64,000 nucleotides of DNA from DASRFR01 sp035651455 (GCA_035651455.1 DASRFR010000029.1:310001-374000); one strand, 5' to 3'. Numbered from the stretch's first letter, positions 1-8,603 are shown. Made by a program: numbers and translations. The notes: generated by a model not told the origin, from the sequence alone.

Positions 1-208
1 CACGGAAGGTAAGCTCAAGCGGAAGCTTCTGATTAAGGTTCTGCTGGATTCCGACGTTTGCGAGTTTCGGGGGGCGCTGGTTCGACGGAGGAGACATGAT
101 GCCATTCCCGCTTCCGCCAAACATGCCTTGCTGCGACCAAGCCGAGGCGCTCAACACGACCAGCACGAGCGCCAGCCATCCCGGATTCCACTGCTTTGTA
201 CGGCGCAC
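1..208 (-). CDS. SCO1/SenC family copper chaperone, N-terminal part only
   Basis: The gene runs off the left edge, so only about 69 codons are visible. The start is a GTG at 208-206, preceded by a good ribosome binding site (GGAAGGAG) and lying 31 bases after the previous stop. The visible protein has a signal peptide or membrane anchor (a hydrophobic stretch of about 15 residues ending in SAWSQQ), a Gly/Pro-rich linker, and then PPKLANVGIQQNLNQ followed by LPLELTFR. That is the typical run-in of SCO proteins before the thioredoxin-like fold. SCO proteins deliver copper to the CuA site of cytochrome c oxidase. A SCO gene just after an alternative complex III operon is common and predicts oxidase genes outside the window. 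The CxxxC copper site would lie beyond the edge, so the family call rests on the N-terminus and context. Confidence 0.8.
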   Translation of the reverse strand, partial: MRRTKQWNPGWLALVLVVLSASAWSQQGMFGGSGNGIMSPPSNQRPPKLANVGIQQNLNQKLPLELTFR

Positions 209-239
209 TGCTAACTCCTTCCGGCATCATCCGCCGGGC

Positions 240-752
240 TTACGGTTGGACCACCGTTTGTCTTGCGGTACCCGCTTTACCTTGCGCCCGTTTACCTGAA
301 GGTTGCATGGGAGCGCCATTCTGCGGTCGGACGGGCAGTCCACGCTGGGCAATCAACTGCATAGCACGATCGATCGGAATTCGCACGGTTCCGGATTTTT
401 CATCGACCCAGCCATAACTATTGAGCCGGTCTTCTTCTTGCAAACGAAAACCGCCGATTTCCGTTCGCTCGTTCACTTCCAGCCGCGGTTCCGGGAACTT
501 CTGTCGTGTGTCGGGAGCAATCAATCGCGATGCTCCGGGTCCCGGCCGGGCGCCGGTGAGCGGATTTGGCGGAGGCTGGTGGCTGGCGTCATACCTGTCC
601 ATGAACTTGTACATGCCCAACAGGATGGCATAGGTGATGATGCCGAAAATCGCCAGACCAAGCAGAAAGCCAAGAATCCCTCCCGCACTGAGATCTTGGG
701 TCTCAAATTCGGTCTCCGGATTTTCTCCACGCTCGATGTGTTCGTCACTCAT
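240..752 (-). CDS. single-TM protein of the ACIII operon
   Basis: A 170-aa protein whose start overlaps the end of actF by 8 bases, so it is translationally linked to the complex. After a short acidic N-terminus it has one membrane span at about residues 26-48. A proline-rich linker follows, then a conserved-looking soluble segment (LNSYGWVDEKSGTVRIPID and RAMQLIAQRGLP at about 110-140), then a basic Gln-rich tail. Small one-helix proteins with the GWVD...VRIPIDRAM pattern sit between the quinol:cytochrome c oxidoreductase genes and the SCO/oxidase genes in related bacteria. They may be an accessory subunit or a link to the oxidase. No catalytic or heme motif is present. The location is certain, but the function is inferred from position only. 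Confidence 0.75.
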   Translation of the reverse strand: MSDEHIERGENPETEFETQDLSAGGILGFLLGLAIFGIITYAILLGMYKFMDRYDASHQPPPNPLTGARPGPGASRLIAPDTRQKFPEPRLEVNERTEIGGFRLQEEDRLNSYGWVDEKSGTVRIPIDRAMQLIAQRGLPVRPQNGAPMQPSGKRAQGKAGTARQTVVQP

Positions 753-1941
753 GGGCAGGCTCCATCAGTTCCCGCGCTTGCGGTGTGTACAGCGGCAACA
801 AGGGCCGCGACTTCAATGTCCAGAAGAAGAAGGTGAGCCAGAAGCCGCCAATCGCGATCGGCACGATCAAATCCCAGATGGTGACATGCAATTGTTCATG
901 AAAGCTGGGCTCGATGAACCAGAACAGATCCATGCCACGCATCAGAATCAGCCAGATTGCGACCCAAACCAGCTTGCGCACGTTCCGTTTCAAAGTGCGC
1001 GAGAGTAAAAGCGCGAAGGGTACAGCGAAGTGAAATACTGCCAGGAACAAGCCGCACAATCCCCACCAGCCATTCAAACGCCGCACATACCAGTCGATCT
1101 CGTCAGGAAGATTTCCCGCCCAGATGATCAGCCATTGCGAGAATGAAAAGTAGGCCCACAACATGATGAAGGTGAGCATCAGCTTTCCGTGATCATGTAC
1201 CTCGCTGGGTTTCAGCAGTTCCGACATCGGCTGGTACCGGAACAGAATGGTCTCCACCGCCACTGCGAAACAAAGCGCGGAGAGCCCTTGACCGACTACG
1301 AAAATGAGCGGATAAATTGTCGAAATCCATGGTGCCGAAAGGGACATCACCCAGTCGATGGCTGCGAAAGAAATACTGAACGCGTAGATCACAATGCCCG
1401 GGCCGGAAAGAATCCGTAGGCGCCTGCCGATATCGACGGCGTGTGGCTCATCTTCCCCCGCAGACCAGCGATTGAGGAAGAAGATCATCAGCCCCCAGAT
1501 CACGAAATATATGATTGCCCTGAACAGAAAGCCGCCGAAGTGCAAGTAGGCTCCGCTCAGCGCCTGGAGGTGCTTATCTTTGGCTAATTCCTCCGGACGC
1601 GCCCAGGCGTAGAGTTTCGGCAAACCGATCAGGATGGGAATAAACAGGAGCGCCATCAAAGGCAGGGTGCGCGTGCCCGATTCCAGGATGCGACGGATGA
1701 CCAGTCCCCACTTGCCATGCGTGAGGAATTGAACCATCAGGAAAGCCATGCACCCGAGAGTGACTCCTAACCACGCCATGTAGCCCAGCAGGTACGCGGG
1801 AAAGAATTCCTCCGGCTTGAGAAATGCTCCAATCAGCGCCAGCACGGCGAAGATCACGCCCACAATCAAGGAGCGCCGCTGAATAGTGTGCACGACAGGC
1901 GGCGTCAGCAGGTCAGTGCGACTGTCGCGTGCCGTGCTCAT
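745..1941 (-). CDS. actF: alternative complex III subunit ActF (integral membrane, quinol-site homologue)
   Basis: A 398-aa polytopic protein with about ten predicted helices, starting near residue 25 and ending near 380. It matches the NrfD-like ActF subunit of alternative complex III, which oxidises quinol and reduces periplasmic cytochrome c. ActF is the paralogue of ActC; in known structures the catalytic quinol site is assigned to ActC and ActF is thought to help in structure or proton movement. Landmarks are the long loop WSAGEDEPHAVDIGRRLR between helices and aromatic-rich helices such as AYFSFSQWLIIWAGNLP. The start overlaps the actE stop by four bases (ATGA), showing coupled translation. 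The length is normal for the family. Confidence 0.92.
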   Translation of the reverse strand: MSTARDSRTDLLTPPVVHTIQRRSLIVGVIFAVLALIGAFLKPEEFFPAYLLGYMAWLGVTLGCMAFLMVQFLTHGKWGLVIRRILESGTRTLPLMALLFIPILIGLPKLYAWARPEELAKDKHLQALSGAYLHFGGFLFRAIIYFVIWGLMIFFLNRWSAGEDEPHAVDIGRRLRILSGPGIVIYAFSISFAAIDWVMSLSAPWISTIYPLIFVVGQGLSALCFAVAVETILFRYQPMSELLKPSEVHDHGKLMLTFIMLWAYFSFSQWLIIWAGNLPDEIDWYVRRLNGWWGLCGLFLAVFHFAVPFALLLSRTLKRNVRKLVWVAIWLILMRGMDLFWFIEPSFHEQLHVTIWDLIVPIAIGGFWLTFFFWTLKSRPLLPLYTPQARELMEPAHE

Positions 1942-2660
1942 TTCGACTCCTCAGGATTGGGCTTCTGGCTCGGTGGAATAAAGACCGGAAGACTGGCTCC
2001 CGTGCCCAGTTCGCGGACTTTCGGCGGCTCAGAAGGCACCTGCTCTCCCTGGGGCACCTCTGCCTTGGTGGCATTCTGGCTCAACTGCAATGCACGGATA
2101 TAGGCCACGATGGCCCAGCGATCCTGGGGCGCAATCTGCGAAGCATAGTCGGGCATCGCGCCAAAGCCGTTAGTCATGACGTCGAAGAAATATCCCAATG
2201 GTGCTTTTCGAAGGCGATCAATATGGTACGAAGGCGGATGACGGTAACCGCGTTGTGGGATCATTCCGTTGCCATCGCCAACCCGCGAGTGACATGGCGA
2301 GCAATAAATGTTGAAGCGTTCGCGTCCGCGTGCGAGCACCTGATCGTTGACCGGAAATGGCATGTAGTCGCCCGGCGTGTCGCCGATCTTGCCGGTATAA
2401 AAATACGTGTCGGCGCGCAAATCGCCGCGCGCCACGGTGCCCGGGACCAGCGGCCGCGCGGCGCGTGCGTCAGAAAAGAAATCGCTTTTCGCCAGCGGGA
2501 GGTATTTCGGCTGGATGTGCATGTCGATACGGCAGCCCAGCGTAAGCGGCAGCGCAAGCATCGCAAGCGCTGGAAACAGGCGGGTTCTCAGTATGGAGCT
2601 AACTGGGCACCTCCGATACCGAGCGCGGTCCCAGACTTTCGAGAAACTGCCGCGCACCAC
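1938..2660 (-). CDS. actE: alternative complex III subunit ActE (monoheme cytochrome c lipoprotein)
   Basis: This is a c-type cytochrome with one heme site, CSPCH (residues 120-124 counted from 2660), followed by the class I pattern RVGDGNGMI and, later, a Met axial-ligand region around GFGAMPDYA. A lipobox (LTLGC at about 39-43) shows that the mature protein is a lipid-anchored periplasmic protein that carries electrons from ActB/ActA to soluble cytochrome c or the oxidase. The longest reading frame overlaps actD by 62 bases. The conserved-looking signal peptide begins later, at the segment LRTRLFPALAMLALPL. The first codon of that segment is CTG (2591-2589) and the only in-frame ATG nearby (M34) would leave a ten-residue signal. 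The true start is therefore unresolved; the range given is the maximum. The end overlaps actF by four bases. Confidence 0.88.
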   Translation of the reverse strand: MVRGSFSKVWDRARYRRCPVSSILRTRLFPALAMLALPLTLGCRIDMHIQPKYLPLAKSDFFSDARAARPLVPGTVARGDLRADTYFYTGKIGDTPGDYMPFPVNDQVLARGRERFNIYCSPCHSRVGDGNGMIPQRGYRHPPSYHIDRLRKAPLGYFFDVMTNGFGAMPDYASQIAPQDRWAIVAYIRALQLSQNATKAEVPQGEQVPSEPPKVRELGTGASLPVFIPPSQKPNPEESK

Positions 2661-3135
2661 CCGCGGTGTACTTGGGATCGGAAGAAAAGATGATCAGGAA
2701 AAAACGATCCTTACTGGCAAATGCAAAGCGCGAAACGTTAAAGACCGGATGGTACGGCATGGGAAGTCCGTTCAGTGCCAGCATGCCGAATACTGCTGAA
2801 AGCCCGGCAAACAGGATGGTCATCTCGAACGTCACCACGATAAAAGCCGGCCACGAATGGTACGGCCGTCCTCCCACGTTGATGGGATAGCTGATAGCGG
2901 CGATCCAGTATTGCAGCAGGTAGCCAGAGAGGCCGCCCAAGATACCGCCGATCAATACAACCAGGGGAACCCCGTTGCGATGGAAGCCGATGGCCTCGGC
3001 GAGCTCCTCGACCGGGAACGGACTATAAGCATCGATCTTGCGATAACCCTCGGCATACGTTCGGCGCGCCGCTTCCACCAACTGCGTGGGGGTGTCGAAC
3101 TCCGCCATCTGACCGTAAATGGGGACCCGCTTCAT
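2599..3135 (-). CDS. actD: alternative complex III subunit ActD (DUF3341)
   Basis: A 178-aa membrane protein of the DUF3341/ActD family. An N-terminal soluble domain (residues 1-55, with LVEAARRTYAEGYRKIDAYS and FPVEELAEAIGF) is followed by two helices at about 58-80 and 98-122, then a C-terminal soluble tail ending in the FFLIIFSSDPKY segment. ActD has no cofactor and helps hold the peripheral cytochrome subunits on the membrane module. The ATG follows the actC stop codon with no gap, so the two are coupled. The length matches the family. Confidence 0.92.
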   Translation of the reverse strand: MKRVPIYGQMAEFDTPTQLVEAARRTYAEGYRKIDAYSPFPVEELAEAIGFHRNGVPLVVLIGGILGGLSGYLLQYWIAAISYPINVGGRPYHSWPAFIVVTFEMTILFAGLSAVFGMLALNGLPMPYHPVFNVSRFAFASKDRFFLIIFSSDPKYTAGGARQFLESLGPRSVSEVPS

Positions 3136-4512
3136 CTATTCGACTTTGACCTCCGCTTCGGGCAGCAGTGTGCGCATTTCGAAGATCGAGATGCCGGGAA
3201 GGATTCGCAGGAACAGGAACATCGCCGCCGCGAACAATCCGATCGTGCCGAAGAAGGTCATGTAATCCCACTTGGTCGGGTAATACATGCCCCATGCGGA
3301 ATTCAGGAAATCGCGGTGCAGACTGACCACCACGATGACGAACCTTTCCAGCCACATCCCAATCAACACATCCATCGAGAGCAGGAAGAGCCAGAAGGTA
3401 CTGGAGCGGAATTTTTTGATCCAGAGCAACTGCGGAATCAGGATGTTGCACGTGAGCAGCAGCCAGTACCAGATGTGATAAGGGCCGTGCAGGCGGTTCC
3501 AGAGCAGGTATTCGTCGTACGGATTACCCGCATACCAGTTCATGAACGCTTCCATGGCGTAGCCATAGCCGACAATCAGGCCGGTTGCCAGCATCACCAT
3601 GGCGGAATTCTGCAGGTGACGATCGGTGATGAAATCCTCCAGGCCATAGAACTTGCGAATCGGAATCGCGAGCACCAGGACCATGGCAAATCCCGAGTAG
3701 ATGGCGCCCGCCACAAAATAGGGCGGGAAGATCGTGGTGTGCCAGCCGGGCACTATGCCGATGGCGAAATCGAAGCTGACCACCGTGTGTACCGAGAGCA
3801 CCAGCGGAGTCGCCAGTCCGGCTAATAGCAGGTAAGCGGTCTCATACCGGTGCCAGTGTCGGGCGGATCCGCGCCAGCCCATGGCGAGTATGCCGTAAAT
3901 GATCTTCGTCCAGCGGTTCTCGGAGCGATCGCGCAGTGTGGCCAGATCCGGAATCAGGCCGATGAACCAGAACACCAGCGAGATAGTGAAGTAAGTCGAT
4001 ACCGCGAATACGTCCCACACCAGCGGGCTGCGGAATTGCGGCCAGTAGTTCATGGTGTTGGGGTAGGGAAACAACCAATAAAACAGCCAAGGACGCCCAA
4101 GGTGAAGCAACGGGAACATGCCGGCGCAGGCGACCGCAAACAGCGTCATGGCTTCGGCAAAACGGTTGATCGAGTTACGCCAGGGCTGCCGTAACAAGAG
4201 CAGGATGGCGGAAATCAGGGTTCCGGCGTGCCCAATTCCGATCCACCACACAAAATTCACAATGGCGAATCCCCAACCGACCGGAATATTCACGCCCCAG
4301 ATGCCGACGCCGCGAATGAACAGCCATCCCATCGCGTACAACAGCATCATCATGACCAGGAAAGAAAAGCCAAATCCCACCAGCCATCCCATGGAGACGG
4401 GACGGGTGAGCACAATGGAACTGATCTTGTCGGTAATGGTGGCGAAGGTATGACCGGGCTCAATCACCGGCGGACGCCTGCTCACGGTCACTTGTTCGGT
4501 CCGGTCGTCCAT
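3136..4512 (-). CDS. actC: alternative complex III subunit ActC (NrfD/PsrC-type quinol-oxidising membrane subunit)
   Basis: A 458-aa integral membrane protein of the NrfD/PsrC superfamily with about ten helices. In alternative complex III this subunit forms the quinol-binding site next to the iron-sulfur domain of ActB. Family-typical segments include GWGFAIVNFVWWIGIGHAGTL near residues 80-100, LGRPWLFYWLFPYPNTMNYWP near 140-160 and the histidine-bearing helix LVLSVHTVVSFDFAIGIVPGWH near 235-257. The gene starts four bases after the actB stop and ends against the actD start. It has no signal peptide, as expected for this class. Confidence 0.94.
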   Translation of the reverse strand: MDDRTEQVTVSRRPPVIEPGHTFATITDKISSIVLTRPVSMGWLVGFGFSFLVMMMLLYAMGWLFIRGVGIWGVNIPVGWGFAIVNFVWWIGIGHAGTLISAILLLLRQPWRNSINRFAEAMTLFAVACAGMFPLLHLGRPWLFYWLFPYPNTMNYWPQFRSPLVWDVFAVSTYFTISLVFWFIGLIPDLATLRDRSENRWTKIIYGILAMGWRGSARHWHRYETAYLLLAGLATPLVLSVHTVVSFDFAIGIVPGWHTTIFPPYFVAGAIYSGFAMVLVLAIPIRKFYGLEDFITDRHLQNSAMVMLATGLIVGYGYAMEAFMNWYAGNPYDEYLLWNRLHGPYHIWYWLLLTCNILIPQLLWIKKFRSSTFWLFLLSMDVLIGMWLERFVIVVVSLHRDFLNSAWGMYYPTKWDYMTFFGTIGLFAAAMFLFLRILPGISIFEMRTLLPEAEVKVE

Positions 4513-4516
4513 GAGA

Positions 4517-7500
4517 CTAAGCTCCCTCCGCTGCCAGCGCGGGATTTGGGTTGCGAACCTCGGCGAGATAGGTGGTGCGCGGCCGGGTATTCAGGTCGTC
4601 CAGGAGCCCGTAATTGCGCGGACCTTGCTTCAGCTTTGCCACCCGGCTGTTCGGGTCATTGATGTTGCCGAATATGATTGCGTTGGCCGGGCAGGATTGC
4701 TGGCAAGCCGTCTGCAACTCGCCGTCGCGGATTTTGCGATCCTCGCGTTCGGCATCGATGCGGCGCTCCATAATGCGCTGCACGCAATACGTACATTTTT
4801 CCATAACCCCGCGGGAGCGCACGGTCACATCCGGGTTACGCATCATCTTGAATTGCGGCGTCTCCCAATCCTGGAAGAGCAGGAAGTTAAAGCGACGTAC
4901 TTTGTACGGACAGTTGTTGTTGCAGTACCGCGTGCCCACGCAGCGGTTATAAACCATGTCATTGAGGCCTTCGCTGCTATGTACGGTCGCGCCGACCGGA
5001 CAAACCAACTCACACGGCGCGTTTTCGCATTGCATGCAGGGCACAGGCTGGAAGAACGCGCGCGGATTGGCGCGATCGCCCTGGTAATATGCGTCCACCC
5101 GCAGCCAGTGCATGTGCCGGCCCTTGTTGACCTGCTCCTTCCCGACCACAGGAATGTTGTTCTCCGACACACAAGCCAGAATGCAGGTATTGCATCCGAT
5201 GCATGCGTTGTGATCGATGACCATGCCCCACTTGTACGGCTCATCCTGGTAGTCATACCCCGGGTAAAGCGTGAGCGGGCTGGGTGGTTTTTCTTCGATC
5301 GCGAACCGCGGATCTTGCTTGTATTCCTCGAGGGTTGCTTCTCGCACGAGCGGGCGCGCTCCAGTCGGCGTCTCCATCGTCTGCTCACCCTGAGTCGAAG
5401 CCAGCAGATAAGTTTCGCCGGTTTTCCGCAGTTGCGCTCCCGTGCTGAACCAGGGAATTCCAGTGGCACGCAGCCCGTAAACATCGAACCCGATTCCGGT
5501 TCCGACGCGACCTGCTCGCCGCCTGCCGTATCCCAGAAACACGGTTATCGAATTGTCGGGATGACCTGCCTGAATCCAGACCGCACCAGTGGTCTTCCGG
5601 CCCTCTAATTGCACTTCGATTACATCTCGGGTCTTAAGTGCGAGGCGCTCTGCCATCGCCGGACTCACCAGCACCGGGTTGTCCCACGTCAATTTGGTGA
5701 GCGGCTTCGGAAGCTCCTGAAGCCAGCCATTGTTGCTGAAGCGTCCGTCGTAAATGGAGGGGTCGCGGCGGAAATTGATTTCCATCGAGTTGTCCGGGGC
5801 GGTTGCCGCGCCTAGATTGGCGGTTTTGACCGTCACCTGCTTGGGGGTAAAACCGCTGCCCGCAATCCAACCATCATGAACTGACTTTCTCCAGAAAGCC
5901 TCGAAGTCATCGCCGTGATGTTGTTTCTGCCAGTACCCGCGAACGGTCTCGTAGCCCGGCGTCTCCGGTCCCATCAGCACAGAGGCGAATTCATGCGAGC
6001 TACGACCTTCATAGAGCGGCGCAATCAACGGCTGAACGATCGTGACCGTCCCGTCATAAGCACGCGTGTCGCTCCAGGCCTCCAGGTAGTGTGCCTCGTT
6101 TACATGCCAATGGCAGAGTTCGGCAGTTTCGTTCTGATAAAGACCGAAATGCACACGCAAGGGAATTTTTGAATTCTGCAAGGCATCGGCGAATCCGAGA
6201 TCCGCCGGCGTATCATAAGCCGGATTGCCGCCCATGATGACCAATAGATCGACCTTGCCGGACCGCATGTCCTGCACGAGTTCTTTGATCGAGTCGGTCC
6301 GGCTAATCGGATTGAGATCCACGGTCTCTGTGTAGACGACTGTGCTACCCACGTTTCCGAGAGCCTGATTGATTGCGTGAGCAAGAGCATGGACCGTCGG
6401 AGACTGGTGTTCCCCGGGAACCACCAGGCTGGCGCCGCGATGCGATCGCAGATCGCTCGCCACCTCAGCCGCGAACTGCGACGTATAACCGTTCAGCGCC
6501 CCACCGCCCGCGTTCACTCCAAGCGTCGAGGCGAGCGCCCGCGCAAAATTTTCGATTTCGACCGCGCGCAGCGGCAGGCGGTTGTCGGCCTTAACGCCTG
6601 TCGACGAGGGCGTGCTCTCGACCACATATAGCCGGCTCATATTCCCGTCTGGATTCCGGCGGCTCGCGTAGTCCAGCGCGTAGCGCGTCATGCCAGGGAA
6701 CCCGGAGTACAGGAAATCGGCATCCAGCGAGAGGACGACGTCAGCTTTGTCGAAGTGATATTGCGTGTCGACGGGTTGCCCGAATGCCATCTCCGATCCG
6801 GCGAGCACGGTGTCGCGGTTCACAGCCTCCCACACGTGCCACTTCGCCTGCGGATACATCTTCAGGAACGCGCGCAATTGGTCGTTCAGCGTTGGCGACG
6901 AAACCGTTTGCGTCAGAATTCGAATGCCCGCGCCCTGTAACCCTTTCTGAATATTCAGTGGGCCACGCAGAGCTTCGAGGAATGCGCTCCACGCTCTTAC
7001 ATCGCCCAGGTAGGTGATGGTCTGCGAGCGGTCGGGATCGTACAAGTCGAGCAGCGAAGCCTGGGAGAAAACGTCCGTGGTTCCATGGCTGACAGGATGA
7101 TCGGGATTGCCTTCAACCTTGGTTGGACGTCCCTGGTGACTTTCCACCAGGACGGGAACCGCGTAACCGCCCAAGGTAAACGCGCTCGCATAGAACATGG
7201 GGCGCCCAGGAATCAGCTGCTCCGGTTGCCGGACGTAGGGCACCAGCGGCTCCAACGGCATCTTGGTGCAGCCCGTCATGCCCGCAAGCGCAAGTGAAGC
7301 GCCCATGAGCTTCAGGAATCCGCGGCGCGACACTTCGTCCAGCCACTCCGAAGCGCCTTTCGGGAACTCGCGATGCATCACCTCCTGAAATTCGGCACTT
7401 CCCGCCAGTTCCTCGAGGCTGCGCCAGTACTCCGGCCCCTTCGTCTGCTCCATTTGCGCGCGCACGTCCTGCAGGTCGACTTTGCCCCGCTTGCTGGGAC

Positions 7501-7546
7501 AGACCTCCTGGCTGTGCTTTCTTCCGTTCTGTTCTTTCATGTTCAT
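4517..7546 (-). CDS. actB: alternative complex III subunit ActB (TAT-exported Fe-S/molybdopterin-type protein)
   Basis: A 1009-aa protein made of a molybdopterin-oxidoreductase-like N-terminal part fused to a four-cluster ferredoxin part. After a cytosolic leader, a twin-arginine motif (SRRGFLKLMGASLALAGMTG, about residue 72 on) is followed by a Cys at a lipobox position, so the protein is exported folded and probably lipid-anchored. In the C-terminal 250 residues the cluster ligands are CIGCNTC..C, CMQCENAPC..C, CVGTRYCNNNCPY and CTYC/CQQSC, the NrfC/PsrB-like arrangement. Known ACIII structures show that the N-terminal half has lost its molybdenum cofactor, so the Fe-S half passes electrons from the ActC quinol site to the hemes. 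It sits 46 bases after the actA stop and 4 bases before actC. Confidence 0.95.
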   Translation of the reverse strand: MNMKEQNGRKHSQEVCPSKRGKVDLQDVRAQMEQTKGPEYWRSLEELAGSAEFQEVMHREFPKGASEWLDEVSRRGFLKLMGASLALAGMTGCTKMPLEPLVPYVRQPEQLIPGRPMFYASAFTLGGYAVPVLVESHQGRPTKVEGNPDHPVSHGTTDVFSQASLLDLYDPDRSQTITYLGDVRAWSAFLEALRGPLNIQKGLQGAGIRILTQTVSSPTLNDQLRAFLKMYPQAKWHVWEAVNRDTVLAGSEMAFGQPVDTQYHFDKADVVLSLDADFLYSGFPGMTRYALDYASRRNPDGNMSRLYVVESTPSSTGVKADNRLPLRAVEIENFARALASTLGVNAGGGALNGYTSQFAAEVASDLRSHRGASLVVPGEHQSPTVHALAHAINQALGNVGSTVVYTETVDLNPISRTDSIKELVQDMRSGKVDLLVIMGGNPAYDTPADLGFADALQNSKIPLRVHFGLYQNETAELCHWHVNEAHYLEAWSDTRAYDGTVTIVQPLIAPLYEGRSSHEFASVLMGPETPGYETVRGYWQKQHHGDDFEAFWRKSVHDGWIAGSGFTPKQVTVKTANLGAATAPDNSMEINFRRDPSIYDGRFSNNGWLQELPKPLTKLTWDNPVLVSPAMAERLALKTRDVIEVQLEGRKTTGAVWIQAGHPDNSITVFLGYGRRRAGRVGTGIGFDVYGLRATGIPWFSTGAQLRKTGETYLLASTQGEQTMETPTGARPLVREATLEEYKQDPRFAIEEKPPSPLTLYPGYDYQDEPYKWGMVIDHNACIGCNTCILACVSENNIPVVGKEQVNKGRHMHWLRVDAYYQGDRANPRAFFQPVPCMQCENAPCELVCPVGATVHSSEGLNDMVYNRCVGTRYCNNNCPYKVRRFNFLLFQDWETPQFKMMRNPDVTVRSRGVMEKCTYCVQRIMERRIDAEREDRKIRDGELQTACQQSCPANAIIFGNINDPNSRVAKLKQGPRNYGLLDDLNTRPRTTYLAEVRNPNPALAAEGA

Positions 7547-7592
7547 TCCGACTTCGATCTGAGACCCGGGAGCGGCCGGTGCGCTACACCGG

Positions 7593-8288
7593 TTATCGGT
7601 GACATGTGCTGCAACTCGTGATATCGGTCACAGTGCGCAGCTTGTATTTCTTCTTCAAGCTGTTTCCCAGCGCCAACTGGTTCGTAAAGGTGACCCCGTC
7701 GAGAACCAGGGGATTATCCAGTCCAGGTTCCTGATACTGCATATTGAACACCTGAGCGCGCGGGCGGAGATACTTTTCCGGAGCCCGATGACAGTCCAGG
7801 CACCACTCCATCTGCAACGAAGCGTACTGGTAAGTCAGCGGCATTCGGTCTATCGGCCCGTGACACGTGTTGCAGCCCACGCCTTTATTAATGTGAATGC
7901 TGTGATTGAAATAGACGTATTGGGGAAGCTGGTTGACCCGCGTCCACTGCAGAGACTTTCCCGTACGGAAGCTCTCACGCACCGGTTCCAGCAAAGCGGC
8001 GTTAGTCCAGATCTGCGAATGGCAGTTCATGCAGGTCTTGGTGGGCGGAATGCCCGCAAAGCTGGATTGTTCCACCGAGGTATGGCAATAACGACAATCG
8101 ATGCCCAGCCCGGTCACGTGGTGCTGGTGACTGAACGGCACAGGCTGACGCTTCACGACTCCCGCATAGGTCACGTAGGGCGAGCGCTGGATCTGGGCCA
8201 TTGCCCAAAAAATGAATGCCACTACGAAAACCGCGCCGAAAATCGTGGCCCGCGAAATGGTATTAGTACTGCGGTGAAAAATCTGCAT
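7593..8288 (-). CDS. actA: alternative complex III subunit ActA (pentaheme cytochrome c)
   Basis: A 231-aa membrane-anchored multiheme cytochrome and the first gene of the operon. One N-terminal helix (about residues 15-33) anchors it. Five CxxCH sites follow: CRYCH 65-69, CMNCH 86-90, CNTCH 139-143, CLDCH 163-167 and CSTCH 226-230. The last is one residue before the C-terminus. Extra histidines (SHQHH near 54, NHSIH near 128) are likely distal heme ligands. In ACIII this subunit receives electrons from the ActB clusters and relays them to ActE or cytochrome c. Five hemes and about 230 residues are normal for ActA. Confidence 0.95.
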   Translation of the reverse strand: MQIFHRSTNTISRATIFGAVFVVAFIFWAMAQIQRSPYVTYAGVVKRQPVPFSHQHHVTGLGIDCRYCHTSVEQSSFAGIPPTKTCMNCHSQIWTNAALLEPVRESFRTGKSLQWTRVNQLPQYVYFNHSIHINKGVGCNTCHGPIDRMPLTYQYASLQMEWCLDCHRAPEKYLRPRAQVFNMQYQEPGLDNPLVLDGVTFTNQLALGNSLKKKYKLRTVTDITSCSTCHR

Positions 8289-8355
8289 CTACGTTCGGGT
8301 GCAGCGGGCCGACTTGCGCCAGCTAGGGTTCGTGCAGCTGTTCATTTGAGCAACA

Positions 8356-8371
8356 TCACAGGTCAGTGTGA
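8356..8371. promoter_or_regulatory. inverted repeat in the actA leader
   Basis: TCACA and TGTGA arms flank six bases (GGTCAG). If transcription starts about seven bases after the -10 box at 8398-8393, the element covers roughly +16 to +31 of the respiratory operon. This fits a downstream operator for a dimeric regulator, or a small leader hairpin. The arms are those of a CRP-type half site but in the opposite order to the CRP consensus, so no regulator is named. Confidence 0.4.
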
Positions 8372-8392
8372 CGGCGGATACCGAAACGGGTG

Positions 8393-8401
8393 ATTATAAC
8401 A
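8393..8401 (-). promoter_or_regulatory. extended -10 promoter of the ACIII operon
   Basis: On the minus strand this reads TGTTATAAT, a perfect TATAAT with the extended-10 TG one base upstream. A TTGCGT lies about 19 bases further upstream as a loose -35. The predicted start near 8386 gives actA a leader of about 98 bases. Confidence 0.55.
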
Positions 8402-8589
8402 GTTCGCGAGATGTGCAACGCAAGTTGAGCGCTTGCGCACCAAGAATTTCTTTAACAAAAATCGTTGGTTGTGCTTCTCAATACGTGGGCTGCTTTGGAT
8501 GACAGCAACTCTCTTGCCCATTTTGGGAATTCTGCCGGCAATCTGGATGCAGGGACTCTCGCCCGGGTTGCCGAAACGCGGCCCTCGTA

Positions 8590-8603
8590 CGCGATATATC
8601 GCG
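8590..8603. promoter_or_regulatory. perfect 14-bp palindrome between tyrS and actA
   Basis: CGCGATATATCGCG reads identically on both strands. It lies about 35 bases downstream of the tyrS stop and 190 bases upstream of the actA promoter, in the 349-base gap 8289-8637, which otherwise holds only the actA promoter and leader repeat. It has no U-tract, so it is not a terminator. A dimeric regulator site is possible, but nothing proves it. Confidence 0.3.

Noticed and set aside
33..230. 65-aa minus-strand frame at the left edge
   Set aside because: It is a shadow of the SCO gene; the correct frame starts at GTG 208 and gives the family sequence.
2857..3825. Long plus-strand frame opposite actC and actD (322 aa)
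   Set aside because: It is a mirror frame of the two membrane genes: its composition is His/Arg/Gln-rich with no recognisable domain, and the minus strand is clearly coding.
4511..5608. Long plus-strand frame opposite the Fe-S half of actB (365 aa)
   Set aside because: The minus strand carries four intact iron-sulfur motifs here; the plus frame is a by-product of GC-rich codons.
7617..7632. CRP-like palindrome CGTGA-N6-TCACA
   Set aside because: It lies inside the coding end of actA, one arm is imperfect, and no start follows at a fitting distance.
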